In this document: one piece after another, positions 51,257-60,437 of the stretch
Position numbering within the stretch: the stretch's first letter is position 1
Layout of the letters: each line of letters opens with the position of its first letter
Source: Nocardioides allogilvus
GTDB taxonomy: Bacteria > Actinomycetota > Actinomycetes > Propionibacteriales > Nocardioidaceae
Direction: 5' to 3'
NCBI RefSeq assembly: GCF_003047285.1
Contig: NZ_PZYX01000001.1
Location: 124,001 to 188,000 of the forward strand
Length of the DNA stretch: 64,000 nucleotides
The notes under the pieces: generated by a model
Database searches by the model: none
What the model was told of the DNA's origin: nothing
Seen by the model: the letters and a program-made list of their open reading frames with translations, nothing else
Program-made: the position numbers and the translations under genes

Positions 51257-52634
51257 CGACGGATTGTGTCAGGGCGCTGACGCCGCCGGGCTCGCCGGGC
51301 TGCTCCACGGTGGGCGGCCCGAGCGGCGCGACGTCCTCGGGGTCCTCGGAGGCCGACGCATCGGCCAGCACGTGGGCCGGGACGTGCTCCTCCAGGAAGA
51401 GCTTGGCCAGCTTCACCGAGGGGTGCAGGCCGACGGCGGCGACGGTGATGATCGCGGCGATCAGCAGCCAGCCGGCCGAGCCCCAGTTCATCGCCAGGAA
51501 GGTGTAGAGCGCGGGCGCCCAGACGCGTCCGAGCGTGCTGCTCAGCTCGGCGGCGCCCTGGTACTCGCCCCGTCGCCTCGGGTCCATCAGCTCGGCCTCG
51601 AAGGTCCAGCTCGCGGCCGAGAGGTAGAGCTCGGCGCCGGTGAGCGTGACGTGGCCGAGGAAGAACAGCAGCACGGTCCACAGGCCCACGGAGTGGTGGG
51701 TGGACAGCGTGACGACGCAGGAGACGATGAAGAACACCGTGGAGACCCGGATCGCGCGCAGGGCGGTGCTGTTGTCCTTGATCCCGCGGGCCGCGGCGAG
51801 GGGCAGGAAGATGCACATCACCGTGTTGGTGCCGAAGAGGAACGCGAGCACGACCCAGGGGGCGTCGGTCTTCTCGACCAGCCACAGCGGGATGACGAGG
51901 TTGAGGATGACCTGGTTGGACCACAGCGTGCCGGAGAAGAACATCGACAGCATCCAGCCGAGGTTCTTCAGCGGGCCGGGGCCGGCGACCTTGACCTTGC
52001 GCTCCTCGGTGGTGCGCATGTCGTGGGGCGCGTCGGGCAGCCGGGTGACGTTGACCGCGTTGGTCATGAAGACCGCGGCGGTGAAGTAGGGGACCAGGGA
52101 CAGCAGCGTGAGCGACTCGAAGGCCAGCGCGATGCCGCCGACCAGTGAGCCGAGCGTGAAGCCGACGTTGAGCGCGGAGTACATGTAGGCGCGCGAGGTC
52201 ACGCGCTCCTTGGGCGGCAGGACGTCGATCGTGTAGGCGCCGTGGGCGGTGCCGCCCAGGGCGCCGATCACCTCCATGACCACGGCCATCGCGATGTAGC
52301 CCTGGAAGCTGTCGATGAACGGCCACACGGCGAACATCGCGGCCTGCCCGGCGCTGCTGATCGACCAGCAGCGCTTGGCGCCGACGCGGTCGACGATGCG
52401 GCCCATCGGATAGGCGGCGACGAACCCGAAGAGGCCGGCGATGGTCAGACCGACCCCGACCTGCACGACGCTCAGCCCGACGATCTGGGTGAAGAAGACC
52501 GCGGAGCCGGCCATGAAGGTGCCCTCACCGAGGGCGAACAGGAGCGACTGGGTCGCCAACCGACCCGCGAGGGGGGACGGCGGCTTGGCCTTGTCGATCC
52601 ATCGCGAGCGTGGGGCGGTGTCGGTGGTGGTCAT
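51240..52634 (-). CDS. MFS transporter
   Basis: 464 residues, twelve predicted transmembrane segments, with the loop 2-3 motif GRIVDRVGAKR (family GXXXDRxGRR/K). The protein resembles drug or sugar-family exporters, but the substrate is unknown. Its 3' end overlaps the menA start by 17 bases on the same strand, so the two may be co-transcribed. ATG at 52634. Confidence 0.88.
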   Translation of the reverse strand: MTTTDTAPRSRWIDKAKPPSPLAGRLATQSLLFALGEGTFMAGSAVFFTQIVGLSVVQVGVGLTIAGLFGFVAAYPMGRIVDRVGAKRCWSISSAGQAAMFAVWPFIDSFQGYIAMAVVMEVIGALGGTAHGAYTIDVLPPKERVTSRAYMYSALNVGFTLGSLVGGIALAFESLTLLSLVPYFTAAVFMTNAVNVTRLPDAPHDMRTTEERKVKVAGPGPLKNLGWMLSMFFSGTLWSNQVILNLVIPLWLVEKTDAPWVVLAFLFGTNTVMCIFLPLAAARGIKDNSTALRAIRVSTVFFIVSCVVTLSTHHSVGLWTVLLFFLGHVTLTGAELYLSAASWTFEAELMDPRRRGEYQGAAELSSTLGRVWAPALYTFLAMNWGSAGWLLIAAIITVAAVGLHPSVKLAKLFLEEHVPAHVLADASASEDPEDVAPLGPPTVEQPGEPGGVSALTQSVGGNPD

Positions 52635-52735
52635 CGCGGCTCATTGTTGCCTGCCGCACCGACATCCGTCGCGGGAGTTTTGCAGATACCGGGAATTGCC
52701 GAAGATCCTCCTGTGGCAACACCGCTGAACGCCTC

Positions 52736-52741
52736 TAGGGT
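52736..52741 (+). promoter_or_regulatory. candidate -10 box of the VOC gene (leaderless)
   Basis: TAGGGT followed by 7 bases (GGTGATC) and the ATG at 52749; supports that start. Confidence 0.45.
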
Positions 52742-52748
52742 GGTGATC

Positions 52749-53183
52749 ATGGCGGCGGTCAAGCAGTTCCAGGTCACCTTCGACTGTGCCGAGCCCGAGC
52801 GCGTGGCTCGCTTCTGGTGCGACGTGCTGGGCTACGTCGTGCCCCCGCCCCCGGAGGGCTTCGCCGGCTGGGACGAGTTCGACCGGTCGCTGCCGGCCGA
52901 GGAGCAGGGCTCGGCGTTCGCCTGCGTCGACCCGACCGGTGCCGGCCCGCGCCTGTTCTTCCAGCGCGTGCCCGAGGGCAAGACCGTCAAGAACCGGCTG
53001 CACCTCGACGTCCGCGTCGGCACCGGGCTCGTGGGCGCCGAGCGCCTGGCTGCCCTCGAGGCGGAGTGCGCGCGGCTGCTCCCGCTCGGCGCGCGCCGGG
53101 TGCGGCTGCTGGAGGCCGACGAGGTCAACGAGTCCTGCCTGGTGATGCAGGACGTCGAGGGCAACGAGTTCTGCCTCGACTGA
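52749..53183 (+). CDS. VOC family (glyoxalase-like) protein
   Basis: 144 residues, Glyoxalase_6-type single VOC domain. Starts QFQVTFDCAEPERVARFWCDVLGY (family pattern), followed by DPTGAGPRLFFQRVPE, KNRLHLDV and a C-terminal VMQDVEGNEFCL with a Glu metal-ligand position. Substrate unknown. Longer frame rejected in favour of the ATG with a leaderless-type box 7 bases upstream. Confidence 0.85.
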   Translation: MAAVKQFQVTFDCAEPERVARFWCDVLGYVVPPPPEGFAGWDEFDRSLPAEEQGSAFACVDPTGAGPRLFFQRVPEGKTVKNRLHLDVRVGTGLVGAERLAALEAECARLLPLGARRVRLLEADEVNESCLVMQDVEGNEFCLD

Positions 53184-53213
53184 CGGGGCTCCGGCCGTCG
53201 ACGGGTCGGGGGA

Positions 53214-53219
53214 TAGCGT
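53214..53219 (+). promoter_or_regulatory. candidate -10 box of menE (leaderless)
   Basis: TAGCGT followed by 6 bases (TCCCAC) and the GTG at 53226. Confidence 0.4.
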
Positions 53220-53225
53220 TCCCAC

Positions 53226-54257
53226 GTGAGCACCCTGCGCCCCTCCGACGACGCAACCGAGGCGATCGCGCAGCTCCGGGCATGGCTCGAGGTGGATGAT
53301 CCCGATCAGCTCCTGATCGAGACGTCCGGCTCGACCGGCCGGCCCAAGCGGGTGCTGCTCTCGCGCGAAGCCGTCGTCGCGTCGGTCGAGGCGAGCGCCC
53401 GCCGCCTCGGCGCCCGCGGGCAGTGGCTGCTCGCGCTGCCGTCGTCCTACGTCGCCGGCGTGCAGGTCATCTGCCGCTCGCTGCTCGCCGGCCACGAGCC
53501 GGTCGTGGTGGACGGTCTCGATCTCACGATCGCCGAGGACGGGCAGTTCACCTCCCTCGTCCCCACCCAGCTGCACCGCCTCCTCCAGGACGAGGTGCAG
53601 GTCGACGCGCTGCGACGGCTGCACACGATCCTGCTCGGTGGCGGTCCGATCGACCCGGCTCTCCGGAGCCGCGCCGAGGACCTCGGGCTCCGGCTCGTGT
53701 CGACGTACGGCGCCAGCGAGACCGCCGGAGGCTGCGTCTACGACGGCCTGCCGCTCGACGGTGTCGCGCTCGCCGTCGGCACCGACGGTCGGCTGCGGAT
53801 CGGGGGGCCGACCGTCTTCGACGGCTATGAGGGGGACCCCGAGCTGACCGACGAGACGCTGGTCGACGGCTGGTTCCTCACCTCCGACGCCGGGACGCTC
53901 GACGAGGACGGCCGGCTGCGGGTGCTCGGGCGGATCGACGACGTCGTGGTCAGCGGTGGCGTCAACGTCCCGCTCCCGGCCGTGGCGAAGCGGATCCGCG
54001 AGCACCCCGACGTCGACGCCGTCGAGGTGCTGGGCGTCCCGGACGAGGAGTGGGGGACGCGGGTCGTGGCCTTCGTGACCTTGGTGTCGACACGCTCCTC
54101 GCAGGGCTCGTCGCTGCTCAACCAGCGGAGTGTGCGCGACTGGGTCGCCGCGGTGAACCCGCGTGCCTGGGCGCCGCGCCAGGTCGTCGTCCTGGACGAG
54201 CTGCCGCTGCTGCCCAACGGCAAGGTCGACCGCCAGGCCCTCAGGGGGCAGGCGTGA
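53226..54257 (+). CDS. menE: o-succinylbenzoate-CoA ligase MenE
   Basis: Activates o-succinylbenzoate to its CoA ester. ANL-fold enzyme of 343 residues, shorter than B. subtilis MenE (about 480) as in other actinobacteria. P-loop ETSGSTGRPKRVLLS (from about 32), STYGASETAGG, a hinge with VLGRIDDVVVSGGVN and the catalytic Lys in LPNGKVDRQAL at the C-terminus. GTGA overlap with menC. Confidence 0.93.
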   Translation: MSTLRPSDDATEAIAQLRAWLEVDDPDQLLIETSGSTGRPKRVLLSREAVVASVEASARRLGARGQWLLALPSSYVAGVQVICRSLLAGHEPVVVDGLDLTIAEDGQFTSLVPTQLHRLLQDEVQVDALRRLHTILLGGGPIDPALRSRAEDLGLRLVSTYGASETAGGCVYDGLPLDGVALAVGTDGRLRIGGPTVFDGYEGDPELTDETLVDGWFLTSDAGTLDEDGRLRVLGRIDDVVVSGGVNVPLPAVAKRIREHPDVDAVEVLGVPDEEWGTRVVAFVTLVSTRSSQGSSLLNQRSVRDWVAAVNPRAWAPRQVVVLDELPLLPNGKVDRQALRGQA

Positions 54258-55198
54258 TCCACGTCTTCTCGATCCCGCTGCGCACGACCTTCCGCGGCAT
54301 CACCATGCGCGAGGGGGTGCTGATCCGCGGCGAGGGCGGCTGGGGCGAGTGGTCGCCCTTCCTGGAGTACGGCAACGACGTGGCCCGGCCCTGGCTGCGG
54401 TGCGCGGAGGAGGCGGCCGCAGGGGACTGGCCGGCACCACTGCGCGACCTCGTCCCGGTGAACGTCACCGTGCCCGCGTGCAGCCCCGAGCGCGCCCACC
54501 AGATCGTCAGCGCCGGCGGTTGCACGACCGCGAAGGTGAAGGTCGCCGAACGCGGGCAGACGCTGGCCGACGACGTCGCGCGCCTCGAAGCAGTGCGCGA
54601 CGCGCTCGGCCCCGGCGGGCTGGTCCGCGTCGACGCCAACGGCGGCTGGGACCTGGACGAGGCGGTGCGGGCGATCGCGCTCCTCGAGCGGGCGGCCGGC
54701 GGCCTGGAGTACGTCGAGCAGCCCTGCGCCACGGTCGAGGAGCTCGCCGCCGTGCGCCGACGCGTCGACGTGCCGATCGCCGCGGACGAGTCGATCCGGC
54801 GGGCCGAGGACCCCTATCGCGTGCGCGACCTGGAGGCCGCCGACATCGCGGTGCTCAAGGTGCAGCCGCTCGGCGGGGTGCGCGCCTGCCTGCGGATCGC
54901 CGAGGACATCGGGCTCCCGGTCGTCGTGTCCAGCGCCGTCGAGTCGAGCGTCGGCATCGCTGCCGGGGTCGCGCTCGCGGCCGCGCTACCGAGCCTGGAG
55001 CACGCCTGCGGGCTGGCCACGGTCCAGCTGCTCACCGACGACGTCGCGGTCTCACCGCTCCTCCCGGTCGACGGCTTCTTGCCGGTGACGACTCCCGAGC
55101 TCGACGATGCCGCACTCGCCCGGCTCGCCGCCCCGGCGGACAGGGTGGCCCACTGGGAGCGCCGGCTCAGCGCCGTACGGCAGGATCAGCGTCCATGA
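54254..55198 (+). CDS. menC: o-succinylbenzoate synthase MenC
   Basis: Enolase-superfamily dehydratase. 314 residues from GTG 54254. The catalytic pair of lysines and three Mg ligands lie in TAKVKVAERG, VDANGGWDLDEA, YVEQPCA, IAADESIRR and VLKVQPLGG. Overlaps menE and menD by 4 bases each side. The natural substrate in this family is the MenD product SHCHC (after MenH). Confidence 0.93.
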   Translation: MIHVFSIPLRTTFRGITMREGVLIRGEGGWGEWSPFLEYGNDVARPWLRCAEEAAAGDWPAPLRDLVPVNVTVPACSPERAHQIVSAGGCTTAKVKVAERGQTLADDVARLEAVRDALGPGGLVRVDANGGWDLDEAVRAIALLERAAGGLEYVEQPCATVEELAAVRRRVDVPIAADESIRRAEDPYRVRDLEAADIAVLKVQPLGGVRACLRIAEDIGLPVVVSSAVESSVGIAAGVALAAALPSLEHACGLATVQLLTDDVAVSPLLPVDGFLPVTTPELDDAALARLAAPADRVAHWERRLSAVRQDQRP

Positions 55199-56769
55199 CC
55201 GACGCCACCGAGCTCGCACGCGGAGTCGTCTCGCTCCTGCTGCGCCACGGCGTGACCGAGATCGTGCTCGCGCCGGGCTCGCGCAACGCTCCGCTCGCCT
55301 TCGCTGCCTTCGACGCGGCCGAGGCCGGCGTGCTCCGGCTGCACACGCGCATCGACGAGCGGTCGGCCGGCTTCCTGGCCCTCGGTCTGACCAAGGTCGG
55401 GCGCACCGCCGCGGTCGTCTGCACCTCCGGCACCGCGGTCGCCAACCTCCACCCGGCGGCCCTCGAGGCGAGCCACTCCGGGCTGCCGGTCGTCTTCGTG
55501 ACCGCCGACCGGCCGCTGCGGCTGCGCGACACCAGCGCCAGCCAGACGACCGACCAGGTCGGACTCCTGCCCCGCCTGCCGTTCGCCGACCTCGCTGAGA
55601 TCGACGACCTCGACCTGTCGATGGACCCCGGGCGGCCCTGGCACCTCAACGTCCAGCTCGACGACCCGCTCGTGCCGGACGGTCGCTGGGACGTCCCGGC
55701 GGTCCCGGTCGACGAGCGGCCGCGCGTGCGGCCCGACGAGGTCGAGATCCCGCACGGCCCCCGCACCGTCGTGATCGCCGGTGACGATGCCGGGCCGCCC
55801 GCGCGCGTGCTCGCGCAGCGCGGACAGTGGCCGCTCCTCGCCGAGCCGACGAGCGGTTCGCGCACCGGCACGCACGCGCTGCGCACCTACCGCCTGCTCC
55901 TCGACTCCGACCTCGGGCAGCAGGTCGAGCGGGTCGTCGTCGCCGGGCACCCGACGCTCTCGCGACCGGTCAACCGCCTGCTCACGCGCGACGACGTCGA
56001 GGTCTGGGACGTCGAGGACGCGGGGCTCTGGCGTCGGCGTCCCTTCAAGGTCGACCACGCAGTCACCCGGGCGACGACCGCGGAGTCGAGCGACACTGCG
56101 TGGTTCGACGCGTGGGCGGCCGCTGACCGCTCGGTCGGCCGGCAGCTCGACGCGCTGTTGCGTGCGGAGGCCGACCTCACGCCGTACGAAGTGGCCGGTG
56201 CCGTCAGCCGGGCGCTGCCCGACGGCGGGCTGCTGTTCGTCGGCGCCTCCAGCCCGATCCGCGACCTCGACCTGATGGTGCCGCGCTACGGCGTAGGCGG
56301 CCGGCGCAAGGTCATCGCCAACCGCGGCCTGGCCGGGATCGACGGCACCGTGTCCAGCGCCATCGGCGCCACGCTCGGCCGGCCGCGGTCCACGCGCGCG
56401 CTCGCGCTGATGGGCGACGTCACCTTCCTGCACGACGCGACCGGTCTCGTCCTCGGCCCGGCCGAGCTGCGGCCCGACCTGACGATCGTGGTCGTCAACG
56501 ACGACGGCGGGTCGATCTTCTCCATGCTGGAGCAGGGCGCGCCGGAGTTCGCCGACCGCTACGACGCGCTGTTCGGCACCCCGCACGGCGTCGACATCGC
56601 CAGCCTCTGCGCGGCCACCCGCACCCCCCACCTGCGCGTCGACTCGCTCGGGGCGCTCGAGCAGGCGCTCGCCTCACCCAACGGCGGGATCGAGGTCCTC
56701 GAGGTGGTCGTCCGCCGCGACAACCGCCGCGAGCTCGACGAGCGGATCAGGGCGCTGCGACCTCACTGA
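55195..56769 (+). CDS. menD: SEPHCHC synthase MenD
   Basis: Thiamin-diphosphate enzyme joining isochorismate and 2-oxoglutarate. 524 residues from ATG 55195. N-terminal APGSRNAPLAF (pyrimidine-binding), VVCTSGTAVANLHPA, and in the C-terminal domain the ThDP/Mg motif region LMGDVTFLHDATG (GDxxF form) and VNDDGGSIFSML. The final 23 bases overlap the convergent gene on the other strand. Confidence 0.95.
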   Translation: MTDATELARGVVSLLLRHGVTEIVLAPGSRNAPLAFAAFDAAEAGVLRLHTRIDERSAGFLALGLTKVGRTAAVVCTSGTAVANLHPAALEASHSGLPVVFVTADRPLRLRDTSASQTTDQVGLLPRLPFADLAEIDDLDLSMDPGRPWHLNVQLDDPLVPDGRWDVPAVPVDERPRVRPDEVEIPHGPRTVVIAGDDAGPPARVLAQRGQWPLLAEPTSGSRTGTHALRTYRLLLDSDLGQQVERVVVAGHPTLSRPVNRLLTRDDVEVWDVEDAGLWRRRPFKVDHAVTRATTAESSDTAWFDAWAAADRSVGRQLDALLRAEADLTPYEVAGAVSRALPDGGLLFVGASSPIRDLDLMVPRYGVGGRRKVIANRGLAGIDGTVSSAIGATLGRPRSTRALALMGDVTFLHDATGLVLGPAELRPDLTIVVVNDDGGSIFSMLEQGAPEFADRYDALFGTPHGVDIASLCAATRTPHLRVDSLGALEQALASPNGGIEVLEVVVRRDNRRELDERIRALRPH

Positions 56770-58450
56770 AGGTCGAGCCGAGGATGGTCGGCTCACCGCG
56801 AGCCGGCAGGTGGATCACTCCCACCGCGAGGTCCGCGAACGACAGCACGCCGTCCTTGCTCGTGCGATACCTCCCGTACGGCGGCGCCCACCGCACCATC
56901 AGGTCGGACCGTCCGTCGAGGCGGGTCGTCACGCGCAGCGCCACGATCGCGAGTGCTCCGTCCGCGACCTCGACCACCCGGGACAGCCCCTCGGGCCGAG
57001 CCGTGACGGTGTAGCCGGTGAACATCGCGCGACTGCCGAGATCGGCGACGTTGTCGCGCCACTTCCGCGAAGCCCGGTCGACCTCCAGGCGGTCGTCCTC
57101 GGTGCCCGACCGGACGTAGTCGCGCCAGGCAGCGGTGGCGGCCGCCGCGTCCTTGCCGCCCGGCAGCCTGGCTGGACGACCGGCCTCCGGCAGGTCACCG
57201 GTGATCGTGCTGCCCGCCTGGCGGAACCACGGGGCCTCCACGGAGGCCTTGGTGAACAGGTCGACCCGGGTCTCGCGGTCGACCTCCGAGGCGACCAGCG
57301 ACCACATCGGGTAGGAGTCGAAGCGCCCGGAGTAGGCCTCGATGCCGTCGTGGACCGGCACCGAGCGCCGACCCAGGCCGGTCAGCCGGCCGACGCGGGT
57401 CCCGAAGAGGTCGCTCTCCAGGGCGGGTCCGCGATCTGCGAGGCGCCACTTGTCCTCGCGGTAGCGCGGCGGCCGGGCGGCCTCGATCGCGGTGCGCAAC
57501 CGGTCGCCGTACGACTCGAGGAGGGCGGGGAGCTGGGACCGGGTGAGCGCGACCTTGGTCGTCGCGGTCTCGGACGACTGCCGCTTCGCGGGCAGCAGGT
57601 CCTCGATGGTGCAGCCGGCCAGCGACAGCGTGAGCACGACGACGAGCGCGGACCGCCTGGCCTTGCGTCGCCCGCCCGGCCTGCTGGCGGCGACCCGCTC
57701 GGAGGAGGGGACGTAGGCCGCCACGCGCTCGGCAGCCGACGGCAACCGCGGTCCCCGGCGGCGCCGGGTGCGGGTGCGCAGCAACAGCTCGACGCAGGCG
57801 AGCAGCACGAGTGCACCGGCGCCGAACGCGATGAGTGCCCAGGTGAAGACTCCCGGCACGGTGATCGCGAACGACACCGTCGTCGGTCCGACCCCGGTCA
57901 GCGGCGCGATCACCCACTGGGCCGCGGACGTGTCGCGATCGAGGGTCAGCTCCTCGACCCCGGAGCCGCTCATCGAGTGGGTCCAGAAGCCGGCCCCCGC
58001 GGGCTGCACGCGCTTCCCGGAGCCGACGTCCTCGGCGACGACGCCGGTGCGGGTCACGCTGGTCAACCGGATCCGCGGGGAGTCGCCGACGAAGTCGGCC
58101 ACGTCGACCGGGTGGGCGGTGCCGATGAAGACACCGTCCGGTGCCGAGGCGCGCAACGTGACGGTGACGCCCTCGTAGGCGAGCAGGTCGGGGGCGGTGA
58201 GGAGCGGGCGACCGTCGTCGCCGAGCGCGGTCGGCCGGTTGACGATCGTGTCGTCGGAGCCGACGACCCCGGCCACGACGGCACCCGCCGTCATCACCAG
58301 GAGTGCCAGCAGCGCAACGATCGCCACGGCGATCCTGCCCACCCTCCCGAGTCCCCGCACGCGGGGGATTATCCATGGCGCGGTCGGGGAGGCGGGCATC
58401 CATGCGACTGAGGGCGCCACCGACCGCATGAGCCGCATCGGGTGCCTCAC
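56747..58450 (-). CDS. large membrane protein with an internal lipobox-like segment
   Basis: 567 residues by the longest frame (start GTG 58450; ATG 58438 or 58429 also possible). A transmembrane segment at about 38-63, an extracytoplasmic domain, a second segment at about 201-225, a basic stretch, then VVVLTLSLAGC with Cys280, a textbook lipobox after a hydrophobic run, and a long C-terminal domain of about 285 residues. It therefore looks like a membrane protein fused to a lipoprotein. A GTG at codon 243 could be an independent lipoprotein start but has no ribosome binding site. Not assigned to a family. 3' end overlaps menD. Confidence 0.7.
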   Translation of the reverse strand: MRHPMRLMRSVAPSVAWMPASPTAPWIIPRVRGLGRVGRIAVAIVALLALLVMTAGAVVAGVVGSDDTIVNRPTALGDDGRPLLTAPDLLAYEGVTVTLRASAPDGVFIGTAHPVDVADFVGDSPRIRLTSVTRTGVVAEDVGSGKRVQPAGAGFWTHSMSGSGVEELTLDRDTSAAQWVIAPLTGVGPTTVSFAITVPGVFTWALIAFGAGALVLLACVELLLRTRTRRRRGPRLPSAAERVAAYVPSSERVAASRPGGRRKARRSALVVVLTLSLAGCTIEDLLPAKRQSSETATTKVALTRSQLPALLESYGDRLRTAIEAARPPRYREDKWRLADRGPALESDLFGTRVGRLTGLGRRSVPVHDGIEAYSGRFDSYPMWSLVASEVDRETRVDLFTKASVEAPWFRQAGSTITGDLPEAGRPARLPGGKDAAAATAAWRDYVRSGTEDDRLEVDRASRKWRDNVADLGSRAMFTGYTVTARPEGLSRVVEVADGALAIVALRVTTRLDGRSDLMVRWAPPYGRYRTSKDGVLSFADLAVGVIHLPARGEPTILGSTFSEVAAP

Positions 58451-58457
58451 CGCCTGA

Positions 58458-58463
58458 CAGACT
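58458..58463 (+). promoter_or_regulatory. weak candidate -10 box of the antiporter gene (leaderless)
   Basis: CAGACT followed by 6 bases (CAGCGG) and the GTG at 58470. Confidence 0.25.
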
Positions 58464-58469
58464 CAGCGG

Positions 58470-60350
58470 GTGGAGATCGCCCTGTTCCTCGTCGCCCTGG
58501 TCGTCGTGGTCCTGGCCGGGGCCGCGCTGGCCGGCCGCCTCGAGGTGCCTGCCCCGCTGCTGCTGATCGCCGTCGGGGTCGGGGGCACCTACCTGCCGTT
58601 CGTGCCCGAGATCCACCTCGAACCCGAGATCGTGCTGCTGGGGTTGCTGCCCCCGCTGCTCTACGCCGCCGCGATCCAGACCTCGCTCGTCGACTTCAAC
58701 GCCAACCGGCGCGCGATCCTGCTGCTGTCGATCGGCCTGGTCGTCTTCACGACGTTCGGTGTCGGCGCCGTCGTCCACCTCATCGTGCCGAGCATCTCGT
58801 GGCCGGTCGCGATCGCCGTCGGGGCCGTCGTGGCCCCGCCCGATGCCGTCGCGGCCACCGCGATCGCCCGCCGCATCGGGTTGCCGCGCCGGGTGGTCAC
58901 GATCCTCGAGGGGGAGTCGCTGCTCAACGACGCGACCGCCCTCGTCTCGTTGCGTACGGCGATCGCCGCCGCGTCACTCGGCGTCAACGCCCTCGACGTC
59001 GGCGTGGACTTCCTGCGCGCCTCGGTCGGCGGTGCCGCGCTGGGCTTCCTCGTCTTCGTCGTCGTGGCCAAGCTGCGCAAGCTCGTCACCGACCCGCTGA
59101 TGGACACCGCCATCTCGCTGGTGACGCCGTTCGCTGCCTACCTCCTGGCAGAGGAGCTGCACTCCTCGGGCGTCATCTCGGTGGTCGTCGCCGGCCTGCT
59201 GCTCGGGCACAAGGCGCCGATCATCCAGACCGCCCAGTCGCGGATCGCCGAGCGGATCAACTGGCGCACCATCGCCTTCCTGCTGGAGAACACGGTCTTC
59301 CTGCTGATCGGCCTGCAGGCTCGCTGGATCCTCGAGGGCGTCGCCGACAGCGCGATCGCACCCGCGCGCATCGCCGCGGTGTGCGCCGCCGCGCTGCTGG
59401 CCACCATCGTGCTGCGGCTCGTGTGGGTGTTCGCCGCGCGCTATGCGCTGGTCCGGCCCGGCCTGGATCCCGCCACGGGACACGCCCCGCCGTGGCAGTA
59501 CACCTTCGTCCTCGGCTGGGCGGGCATGCGCGGGGTCGTGACCCTGGCGGCCGCGTTCGTCATCCCCGAGACCACCGAGCACCGCGAGGTGTTGCTGCTC
59601 ATCGCGTTCACCGTCGTCGCCGGCACGCTGTTCATCCAGGGCCTCTCGCTGCCCTGGGTGGCGCGGAGGCTGCGGGTGCCATCGCCCGACCCCCTGGACG
59701 ACGCGCTGGCGCGTGCAGCACTGCTGCAGCAGGCGTCCAAGGCCGGGTTCGCCGCCCTCGAGGAGCTGGACCACGACGACCCGCACGGCGTGGCCGACCT
59801 GATCCGCCAGCGCGTCGACCAGCGCAACTTCGCCGCGTGGGAGCAGCTGTCGACCACCCCGGGCCAGGAGTCGCCGAGCGATCTCTACGCCCGGGCCCGG
59901 CTGGCGATGATCGAGGCCGAGCGCGCGAAGGTGCTGGAGATCCGCAGCACCGGCACCGTCGCCAGCGAAGTGGTGCGCGACGTGCTCAGCATCCTCGACG
60001 TGGAGGAGTCGATGCTCGACATCGCCGCCACCGCCGACGACGAGGAGGCGCCGCGCGCCCGTCGCGTGCCGACCGGCAGCTCCTGCGAGCACCTCGACGC
60101 CGCCGGTCACGCCCCCGTCGCCCCCGTCGCCTCCGTGGCTGACGGGCTCGTGTGCCGGCAGTGCGTGGAGCTCGGCTCCCACTGGGTCTCGCTGCGTCGC
60201 TGCCTGGCCTGCGGCAACGTCGCGTGCTGCGACTCCTCACCGCACCAGCACGCCACCGAGCACTTCCACGACACCACCCACCCGGTGATGCAGTCGGCCC
60301 AGCCCGGCGAGGCCTGGCGCTGGTGCTTCGTGCACCACCTCACCGGCTGA
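58470..60350 (+). CDS. Na+/H+ antiporter fused to a UBP-type zinc finger
   Basis: 626 residues. The N-terminal 400 residues are a CPA1-type antiporter: about twelve helices with the ion-site motif GESLLNDATALVSLR (ND pair) and AVVAPPDAVAATA. A helical cytosolic region follows. The last 90 residues are a UBP-type zinc finger: CEHLDAAG, CRQCVELG, LRRCLACGNVACCDSSPHQHA and H..HPVMQ with PGEAWRWC. UBP fingers bind the C-terminus of ubiquitin-like tails in eukaryotes; here it is likely a regulatory or protein-binding domain. Such fusions occur in other actinobacteria. Confidence 0.92.
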   Translation: MEIALFLVALVVVVLAGAALAGRLEVPAPLLLIAVGVGGTYLPFVPEIHLEPEIVLLGLLPPLLYAAAIQTSLVDFNANRRAILLLSIGLVVFTTFGVGAVVHLIVPSISWPVAIAVGAVVAPPDAVAATAIARRIGLPRRVVTILEGESLLNDATALVSLRTAIAAASLGVNALDVGVDFLRASVGGAALGFLVFVVVAKLRKLVTDPLMDTAISLVTPFAAYLLAEELHSSGVISVVVAGLLLGHKAPIIQTAQSRIAERINWRTIAFLLENTVFLLIGLQARWILEGVADSAIAPARIAAVCAAALLATIVLRLVWVFAARYALVRPGLDPATGHAPPWQYTFVLGWAGMRGVVTLAAAFVIPETTEHREVLLLIAFTVVAGTLFIQGLSLPWVARRLRVPSPDPLDDALARAALLQQASKAGFAALEELDHDDPHGVADLIRQRVDQRNFAAWEQLSTTPGQESPSDLYARARLAMIEAERAKVLEIRSTGTVASEVVRDVLSILDVEESMLDIAATADDEEAPRARRVPTGSSCEHLDAAGHAPVAPVASVADGLVCRQCVELGSHWVSLRRCLACGNVACCDSSPHQHATEHFHDTTHPVMQSAQPGEAWRWCFVHHLTG

Positions 60351-60369
60351 CCCGCCCGGCGAAATGCGA

Positions 60370-60403
60370 GACGCGCCGCCCCACCGAAGTGGAGCGGCGC
60401 GTC
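60370..60403. terminator. bidirectional terminator between the antiporter and GH16 genes
   Basis: GACGCGCCGC (60370-60379) pairs with GCGGCGCGTC (60394-60403), and CCAC/GTGG form the inner stem around a CGAA loop with one mismatch between. It lies between two convergent stop codons. Confidence 0.75.
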
Positions 60404-60437
60404 GCCGTACGAGGTGAAGCGGGTCAGACCTGGAAGA

